Positions 1-4,222 of a stretch of DNA of 5,716 nt are shown here, piece after piece; positions within the stretch are counted from its first letter, which is position 1, and every line of letters starts with the position of its first letter. The stretch comes from an uncultured Clostridia bacterium. GTDB lineage: Bacteria > Bacillota > Clostridia > TANB77 > CAG-508. The position numbers and the translations under genes were made by a program. The notes beneath the pieces are model-generated. The model made no database searches. It saw nothing but the letters and a program-made list of their open reading frames with translations, and had not been told where the DNA came from. The DNA lies in contig CALXQF010000082.1 of the NCBI GenBank assembly GCA_944390505.1, positions 1 to 5,716 on the forward strand. The letters are read 5' to 3'.

Positions 1-4
1 CAAT

Positions 5-31
5 AAAAAACGATAGCCTTTTGAGCTATCG
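5..31 (-). terminator. Intrinsic terminator, minus strand
   Basis: CGATAGC (11-17) and GCTATCG (25-31) form a perfect 7-bp stem with a 7-nt loop, which a closing U-G pair could tighten to 5 nt. On the minus strand the stem is directly followed by TTTTTTATTG (10-1). It would end both the toxin transcript and the short RNA starting near 78. The plus strand has no T-run after the stem, so the terminator works in one direction only. Confidence 0.85.
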
Positions 32-45
32 GATTATAATGATTA

Positions 46-61
46 CGTTCTTTTCAGAACG
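46..61 (-). other. Hairpin with GAAA tetraloop
   Basis: On the minus strand this reads CGTTCT, GAAA, AGAACG: six perfect pairs closed by a stable GNRA-type tetraloop. It has no T-tract, so it is not a terminator itself. It lies 14 nt before the terminator hairpin and is probably the 5' structural domain of the candidate small RNA. Confidence 0.6.
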
Positions 62-84
62 GACACTAATGTTTTATTAATTTA

Positions 85-114
85 ATTATAAACTATTTCA
101 TGGCAGAAAGTCAA
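85..114 (-). promoter_or_regulatory. Sigma-70-type promoter of the short RNA unit
   Basis: On the minus strand, TTGACT (114-109; 5 of 6 matches to the -35 consensus) is separated by 18 nt from a perfect TATAAT (90-85). This is the best -35/-10 pair in the window. It sits just after the toxin stop codon and points away from it, toward the terminator at 31-5. Confidence 0.7.
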
Positions 115-129
115 GCAAAATTCAAAATT

Positions 130-615
130 TTATTCATGTTTTAGTGGTCTTAACCTGTATAAACTTTCAAGTTGTAAATTAATTTTATACCAGTCATTTA
201 TTGAAATAGTAACTAATTGTCCTCTTTTTCTGTATGGATTTGTAATTCGTATTTTACTAACAACCTTTAATTGTTCAACTAAAACAGTAGAGTCGACTTC
301 TTCTAAATCAATATGAAACCAGAAGCCATCTTCTAATCTCTTCGTTGTTAGTGGAAGAATAGTACAGATAGGAGAATTTTTGGAAGTTCTTAATATCAAA
401 ACAGGTCTTAATTTATTTTGCTCACTTCCAATATTTATTCCAAGGTTACACCAGTAAATAAAATTATTATATATTGGAAATTTAGGAAGTTTTCCATTAT
501 ATCTAAAATTAGCTTTTTCTTTAGTCCATTCTGAAAATTGAATTGCATCAGCAGTGTTGATAGCGTTTAATAAATTTTCAGTTTCTTCAATATTATTGTG
601 AATTTCATTATTCAT
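130..615 (-). CDS. MazF/PemK-family endoribonuclease toxin, solitary, with N-terminal extension
   Basis: The 161-residue protein carries a MazF/PemK fold signature from about residue 53: IYWCNLGINIGSEQ (53-66), then RPVLIL (70-75), LPLTTKR (87-93) and VLVEQLKVVSKIRI (111-124), ending in a helix-like tail. MazF toxins are cytoplasmic ribonucleases that cut single-stranded RNA at short motifs. By alignment with characterised MazF proteins, R70 and T90 match the catalytic Arg and Thr. About 50 residues precede the core, including a probable helix with FSEWTKEKANF, so the protein is longer than the usual 110-120 residues. This start is supported by a GAGGTGAG-type ribosome binding site 3 nt upstream. 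No antitoxin gene lies before or after it, unlike classical mazEF. Similar extended, solitary PemK-like proteins are known in Firmicutes and their mobile elements. The family call is firm; toxicity is inferred. An origin by horizontal transfer is possible, as it sits opposite and beside core-type genes. Confidence 0.85.
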   Translation of the reverse strand: MNNEIHNNIEETENLLNAINTADAIQFSEWTKEKANFRYNGKLPKFPIYNNFIYWCNLGINIGSEQNKLRPVLILRTSKNSPICTILPLTTKRLEDGFWFHIDLEEVDSTVLVEQLKVVSKIRITNPYRKRGQLVTISINDWYKINLQLESLYRLRPLKHE

Positions 616-620
616 AATCT

Positions 621-628
621 CACCTCAC
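621..628 (-). promoter_or_regulatory. Ribosome binding site of the toxin gene
   Basis: The minus strand reads TGAGGTGAG immediately before ATT-ATG. The strong, closely spaced Shine-Dalgarno fixes the start codon at 615 and shows that the N-terminal extension is translated. Confidence 0.7.
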
Positions 629-635
629 TATCTAA

Positions 636-664
636 AGTATAGCATATTACAAATCATAAGTAAA
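636..664 (-). promoter_or_regulatory. Extended -10 promoter of the toxin gene
   Basis: The minus strand has TTTACT (664-659), a 17-nt spacer and TATACT (641-636), with TGC directly before the -10 (an extended -10). The 5' leader would be only about 15 nt. No room is left for an upstream antitoxin gene in the same transcript. Confidence 0.65.
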
Positions 665-723
665 CAAAAGTTCGAATATTTAATGAAATTATTTTATATG
701 TTATAGTAAATTCTTTCAATTAA

Positions 724-732
724 TGTTATAAT
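724..732 (+). promoter_or_regulatory. Extended -10 promoter of the small divergent unit
   Basis: TGT followed by a perfect TATAAT (727-732) makes an extended -10 element. No good -35 is seen 16-18 nt upstream. A near copy, TGTTATAGT, occurs at 699-707 and could be a second start. This promoter diverges from the toxin promoter, with about 60 nt between the toxin -35 and this -10. Confidence 0.5.
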
Positions 733-765
733 ATATATTAGTTTATATAAAGGAGCGTGAGTTTT

Positions 766-881
766 ATGATGTATCCATTTTGTAAATATGCTGACGAAAT
801 AGTGAAGCCGAAAAAGAAATGTTTAAAAAAATAGTAGAAAAGAGCGCTCCATATTTTTATGATGGAAACAGCATAGTATAA
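766..881 (+). pseudogene. Small ORF (38 codons) interrupted by a -1 frame change
   Basis: AAAGGAG (749-755) lies 10 nt before ATG 766. The zero frame reads MMYPFCKYADEIVKPKKK and on to a stop at 832-834, giving only 22 residues. The -1 frame carries a protein-like continuation, NSEAEKEMFKKIVEKS then APYFYDGNSIV, ending at TAA 879-881. Joining the frames after ADE gives a smooth 38-residue, acidic/lysine-rich protein with a YPFC start. Restoring one A in the AAA run at 797-799 would do this, pointing to a deletion or a sequencing error. Alternatively, a T TTA AAA heptamer at 822-828, in the zero frame and one codon before the stop, could allow programmed -1 frameshifting. Its own promoter, ribosome binding site and terminator suggest an expressed gene. 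I do not recognise the family and assign no function. Confidence 0.5.
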
Positions 882-930
882 ATAATGAGATTAAATTTTA
901 TTGCTAATTTTAATAATTCTTAATTGATAC

Positions 931-970
931 AAAATCAATCAGACAATAAAATCTGGTTGATTTTTTTCTT
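931..970 (+). terminator. Intrinsic terminator of the small divergent unit
   Basis: AAAATCAATCAGA (931-943) pairs with TCTGGTTGATTTT (952-964) through 13 pairs including one G-U, around an 8-nt loop, and runs into TTTTTTT-C-TT. It closes the unit that begins at the 727 promoter and insulates the ATPase gene from it. The reverse strand has only a short T-run, so termination is mainly on the plus strand. Confidence 0.85.
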
Positions 971-1003
971 TACTAAAAATTCAATAAAAATATTGTCTTT
1001 TTA

Positions 1004-1033
1004 TTGATTACTACTCTATACCTATGATATATT
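1004..1033 (+). promoter_or_regulatory. Probable promoter of the P-type ATPase gene
   Basis: TTGATT (1004-1009), an 18-nt spacer and TATATT (1028-1033), with TGA directly before the -10 giving the extended form. It would leave a leader of about 140 nt. A perfect TATAAT at 1091-1096 is an alternative -10 but has no recognisable -35. Confidence 0.4.
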
Positions 1034-1179
1034 ATTAAATGAATATAACACATATAAGTAAAGGAAAGAAAAAATCATAGAGAAATGCAATATAATCAAT
1101 ATAGTCCTATTAGTAGAAAGCAGTTTAAAGTAATTGATATTAATTAAAAAATATGATACGAAAGGAATGAAAGTATACA
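1034..1179 (+). other. Leader region of the ATPase gene without recognised riboswitch
   Basis: This stretch is A/purine-rich and shows no strong hairpin, no T-tract and no motif I can match to a metal-sensing riboswitch. It contains a short open frame, MQYNQYSPISRKQFKVIDIN (1085-1147), without a convincing ribosome binding site. The nearest GGAA-type sequence (1061-1068) is 16 nt or more upstream. A weak ribosome binding site for the ATPase, AAAGGAA (1161-1167), lies 12 nt before its ATG. Confidence 0.35.
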
Positions 1180-3516
1180 ATGGAAAAAGAAAAATTAAGT
1201 GGACTAACATTAAAACAAGTAGAAGAAAGACAAAAAAAGGGGCAAGTCAATAAAATAGATGATGATAAAACTAGGTCAAACTGGGAAATTATTAGAGATA
1301 ATGTTTGTACCTTATTTAATTTATTCAACTTATTAATTGCGATTGCTTTAATTAGTGTACAAGCCTATACTAACTTGTTTTACATGGTTATTATCATTAT
1401 TAATATTGTCATTGGAATTGTACAAGAAATCCATGCAAGAAACATGGTGAAAAAATTATCGGTATTAAAAGTGTCAAAGGCAAGAGTAGTAAGAGAAGAA
1501 AATGAAAAAGATATAGATATTAACGACATCGTGTTAGATGATGTCATTATATTAGATGCTGGAAAGCAAATTTGTGCAGATTCACAAGTATTAGATGGTG
1601 AAGTAGAAGTAAATGAATCATTATTGACAGGAGAATCTGATACTATCTTAAAAAAAGCGGGAGATAAGCTTTTATCAGGAAGTTATGTTGTTAGTGGCAA
1701 ATGTTATTCTAAAGTGGAAAAAGTGGGGAAAGATAATTTTGCTGCTCAAATTACAAGTGAAACGAAAAAATATAAAAGAGCAGAATCAGAGCTTATTAAT
1801 TCTATGAGAAAAGTAACTAGATTTACGAGTTTTGTTATTATCCCAGTAGGAATTATTTTATTTATCCAAGCATTTTTAGTAAGACAAATGGATATGGCTG
1901 ATTCTGTTGTAGCCACTGCTGCGGCTTTACTTGGTATGTTACCAAAAGGATTAGTATTGTTAATTACCATTTCACTTGCAACAGGTGTAATTAAACTTGC
2001 TAAAAAAAGCGTTTTAGTACAAGATTTATATAGTGTAGAAACATTAGCACATGTTGATACCATTTGTTTAGACAAAACTGGAACAATTACAGAAGGCAGA
2101 ATGAAAGTAGATGAGATTACAGTATATAATGAGCAATGCTTACCAATACCAATGAACCAATTGATGATTTCTTTTGTTAATGAAATGACAGATAATAACG
2201 CTACTTTTATGGCATTAAAAGAATATTTTAAAGGGGAAAACAAACTAACAGTAGTAGATAATGTAGCATTTTCTTCAGAAAGAAAATGGAGTTCTATCAG
2301 TTTTGAAAATATTGGCTCTGTAGTATTAGGAGCACCTGAAAGATTAATAGAAAAAAGTCAAATGCAAATGCCAAAAGAAGTGCTAGAAGCACAGAAATCT
2401 GGCAAAAGAATGCTCTTTATTGCCTATACCAAAGAAATTGTAAAAGATGAAAAATTACCAAAACTAGAAATTGTAGCAGCCATTACATTAGATGACCCAT
2501 TAAGAAAAAATGCAAAAGAAATGTTAGGATTTTTTAAGAACCAAAGTGTTGATATTAAAGTGATATCAGGAGATAGCCCATTAACCGTTTCTAGTATTGC
2601 TAAAAAAGCTGGATTAGAGAGTTATGATAAATATATTGATTTATCTACTATTCATTCTGATGAAGAAATTCCAAGGTTAGTAGATGAATATAGTGTTTTT
2701 GCAAGAGTGTTACCACATCAAAAAAGTATTATTGTGAAAGCTCTACAAGCAAAAGGGCATACAGTTGCTATGACTGGTGATGGAGTAAATGATGTAATTG
2801 CTTTAAAACAAGCAGATTGTAGTATTACCTTACCAGAAGCATCAGATGTAGCAAGACAAGTATCACAAATTGTACTACTAAATTCTGATTTTAGTGTATT
2901 AAAAGATGTACTAATGGAAGGCAGAAGAGTAGTAAACAATATTACAAATGTAGCTAGAATTTTCTTTATTAAAACGATTTATTCAATGCTATTATCCCTT
3001 TTCAATATTGTAACAAATACTACATTCCCATTTATACCAATTCAAATTACATTGATTGATTTAGTAATAGAAGGTTATACATCATTCTTCTTGTCATTCT
3101 TGTCGAACTCAAAACCAATCAAAGGAACCTTCTTAAAAACAGTTATCAAAAATGCGCTGCCATATTCGCTAACTATTATCATTAGTATTATCATATTAAC
3201 TTTTACCGGTCAGGGATTAGGATTATCACAAGAAGAATCAACTACAATGATGTATTTGATTATTGGAGGAGTTAGTATATTTGCAGTAATTGCAGCTTGT
3301 AGACCATTTAATAAAATTAGTACTTTCTTATGTACTACAACAGCTATTGGATTTATTTTTGCAGTGTATTTATTTAAAGATTTATTACACTTGTATCCAA
3401 TGGGAGAAAATGAAATTATGATATTAATTGGAATACTCATTCTTGCCTATATTGTGGTAGTAGGACTAAAAAGCTTAATTGATCGATTAAGTAGAGAATT
3501 TGAAAGAGCAAAATAG
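1180..3516 (+). CDS. P-type cation-transporting ATPase (Exp7/CtpE-like)
   Basis: This 778-residue inner-membrane pump has the full P-type plan. Two helices (about 43-62 and 66-83) precede the actuator domain with LLTGES (148-153). M3/M4 span about 213-265 and include MLPKGLVLL (253-261). The phosphorylation site is DKTGT with acceptor D298, and the nucleotide-binding domain has SSERKWS (365-371) and LGAPE (383-387). DDPLR (438-442), ISGDSP (462-467) and the hinge MTGDGVND (531-538) follow, then six C-terminal helices (about 593-765). There is no N-terminal CPx metal-binding domain and no CPC in M4, so it is not a heavy-metal pump. The domain order, LGAPE and ISGD variants and length resemble streptococcal Exp7 and mycobacterial CtpE, the latter linked to Ca2+. 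Oddly, K256 replaces the usual Glu of PEGL. By alignment, D627 and E631 in M6 sit at the SERCA N796 and D800 positions. The substrate is uncertain: Ca2+ is most likely, Mg2+, Mn2+ or K+ possible. Confidence 0.9.
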   Translation: MEKEKLSGLTLKQVEERQKKGQVNKIDDDKTRSNWEIIRDNVCTLFNLFNLLIAIALISVQAYTNLFYMVIIIINIVIGIVQEIHARNMVKKLSVLKVSKARVVREENEKDIDINDIVLDDVIILDAGKQICADSQVLDGEVEVNESLLTGESDTILKKAGDKLLSGSYVVSGKCYSKVEKVGKDNFAAQITSETKKYKRAESELINSMRKVTRFTSFVIIPVGIILFIQAFLVRQMDMADSVVATAAALLGMLPKGLVLLITISLATGVIKLAKKSVLVQDLYSVETLAHVDTICLDKTGTITEGRMKVDEITVYNEQCLPIPMNQLMISFVNEMTDNNATFMALKEYFKGENKLTVVDNVAFSSERKWSSISFENIGSVVLGAPERLIEKSQMQMPKEVLEAQKSGKRMLFIAYTKEIVKDEKLPKLEIVAAITLDDPLRKNAKEMLGFFKNQSVDIKVISGDSPLTVSSIAKKAGLESYDKYIDLSTIHSDEEIPRLVDEYSVFARVLPHQKSIIVKALQAKGHTVAMTGDGVNDVIALKQADCSITLPEASDVARQVSQIVLLNSDFSVLKDVLMEGRRVVNNITNVARIFFIKTIYSMLLSLFNIVTNTTFPFIPIQITLIDLVIEGYTSFFLSFLSNSKPIKGTFLKTVIKNALPYSLTIIISIIILTFTGQGLGLSQEESTTMMYLIIGGVSIFAVIAACRPFNKISTFLCTTTAIGFIFAVYLFKDLLHLYPMGENEIMILIGILILAYIVVVGLKSLIDRLSREFERAK

Positions 3517-3607
3517 AGATTTGTAAAAATATAGCAAAATGAATGATAAAGTAGAATAGAAAATCAAACATACACAGAAAAAGTAAAAGAAAAAGGAGTA
3601 TAGAAAT
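3517..3607 (+). promoter_or_regulatory. ATPase-maf spacer with maf ribosome binding site
   Basis: The 91-nt gap holds no hairpin with a T-run and no good promoter, so read-through from the ATPase into maf is plausible. AAGGAG at 3593-3598 lies 9 nt before the maf ATG and is a strong ribosome binding site. Confidence 0.5.
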
Positions 3608-4201
3608 ATGAAAATCATTCTTGCATCACAATCACCAAGAAGAAAAGAATTGATGGATTTATTGAAGGTAGACTATGAGGTGATAGTAAGCCATGTAGAT
3701 GAAACATTAGAAGAAGGGTTAACGATAGAAGAACAATCAAAAAGACTAGGATACATCAAAGCAAAAGCTGTTTTTGACCAAACACAAGGAGATAGGATTG
3801 TGATAGGTTCTGATACAATGGTAGTAGAGGATAAGGAAATATTAGGAAAACCAAAAGATAAACAAGATGCTATTAGAATGATTCAATTATTACAAAATGC
3901 AGAACATCAGGTGATTACTAGTCTAGCGGTTTTAATACAAGAAGGAGAAGCCTATCAAGAATATATTGATTATGACGCTACAAAAGTATATATTAAAAAG
4001 ATGAGTGAAGAAGAAATTGAAAAGTGGTTAGAAAAAGGTAGCTGGCAAGATAAAGCAGGAGCATATGCCATTCAAAGTGAATTTGGTGTTTTTGTAGATA
4101 AGATAGATGGCAACTATTTTACAGTAGTAGGGCTACCAATTCACAAACTATATGATGTGATAAAAAAATATTTAGAAATAGGAATTTCATATAAAATGTG
4201 A
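3608..4201 (+). CDS. maf: Maf nucleoside triphosphate pyrophosphatase (dTTP/UTP type)
   Basis: This cytoplasmic 197-residue protein has the usual Maf length. It begins with the family signature ASQSPRRKEL (6-15), whose Ser-Arg-Arg loop binds the nucleotide phosphates. IGSDTMV (67-72 region, with D69 as likely catalytic acid/metal ligand), LGKPKD (79-84), HQVITSLAVL (100-109) and QDKAGAYAIQ (147-156) follow, and GNYFTVVGLP (168-177) closes the domain. The KAGAYAIQ segment matches the YhdE/B. subtilis Maf branch, which hydrolyses dTTP, UTP and modified pyrimidine nucleotides to the monophosphate. The YceF/m7GTP branch has a different sequence here. Maf limits incorporation of non-canonical nucleotides, and its overexpression blocks septum formation in Bacillus. 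It lies between the ATPase and rlmD rather than beside radC/mreB, its familiar location in many Firmicutes. Confidence 0.95.
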   Translation: MKIILASQSPRRKELMDLLKVDYEVIVSHVDETLEEGLTIEEQSKRLGYIKAKAVFDQTQGDRIVIGSDTMVVEDKEILGKPKDKQDAIRMIQLLQNAEHQVITSLAVLIQEGEAYQEYIDYDATKVYIKKMSEEEIEKWLEKGSWQDKAGAYAIQSEFGVFVDKIDGNYFTVVGLPIHKLYDVIKKYLEIGISYKM

Positions 4202-4222
4202 AAAATATAAATCTTAATAAAG

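Larger units (their letters stand above)
5..78 (-). ncRNA. Candidate small RNA (about 75 nt, two hairpins) or terminated leader
   Basis: A consensus promoter at 114-85 on the minus strand should start transcription near position 78. The predicted RNA contains no credible start codon with a ribosome binding site. It folds into two perfect hairpins: CGTTCT-GAAA-AGAACG (61-46, a 6-bp stem with a GNRA tetraloop) and CGATAGC-TCAAAAG-GCTATCG (31-11), which is followed by a run of six T. A 14-nt single-stranded linker (45-32) joins them. A short promoter-to-terminator unit of this kind is what an independent sRNA gene looks like. The alternative is an attenuated 5' leader of a gene lying left of the window, but I see no alternative antiterminator pairing. 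I recognise no known RNA family. The promoter and hairpins are seen directly; the function is inference. Confidence 0.5.

Noticed and set aside
117..131. AAAATT/AATTTT symmetry around the toxin stop codon
   Set aside because: It is a simple A/T-run palindrome with a minimal loop, expected by chance at this base composition.
1034..1179. Metal-responsive riboswitch in the ATPase leader
   Set aside because: I looked for yybP-ykoY-like or other conserved paired elements and for a terminator or sequestering hairpin, and found none.
1167..1253. Out-of-frame ATG just before the ATPase start, giving a 28-codon frame
   Set aside because: Its ATG overlaps the only candidate ribosome binding site and the product is a basic, low-complexity sequence; most likely chance.
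1022..1328. Two overlapping minus-strand open frames of 62 codons near the ATPase start
   Set aside because: They overlap the ATPase promoter and coding start and are rich in F, L, I and S, as expected from the complement of an A-rich strand. No start signals were found.
1746..2243. 165-codon minus-strand open frame inside the ATPase gene
   Set aside because: It lies wholly within a well-supported gene. Its sequence is the Ile/Ser/Thr-rich shadow of the opposite strand and has no ribosome binding site or family motif.
2718..3440. Minus-strand open frames of 73 and 76 codons in the 3' part of the ATPase gene
   Set aside because: They are shadow frames of conserved ATPase coding sequence, with no ribosome binding sites or recognisable motifs.
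3521..3550. Possible promoter TTGTAA / GATAAA between the ATPase gene and maf
   Set aside because: Both boxes are poor, the spacer is 18 nt and there is no extended -10, so it is not distinguishable from background in AT-rich sequence.
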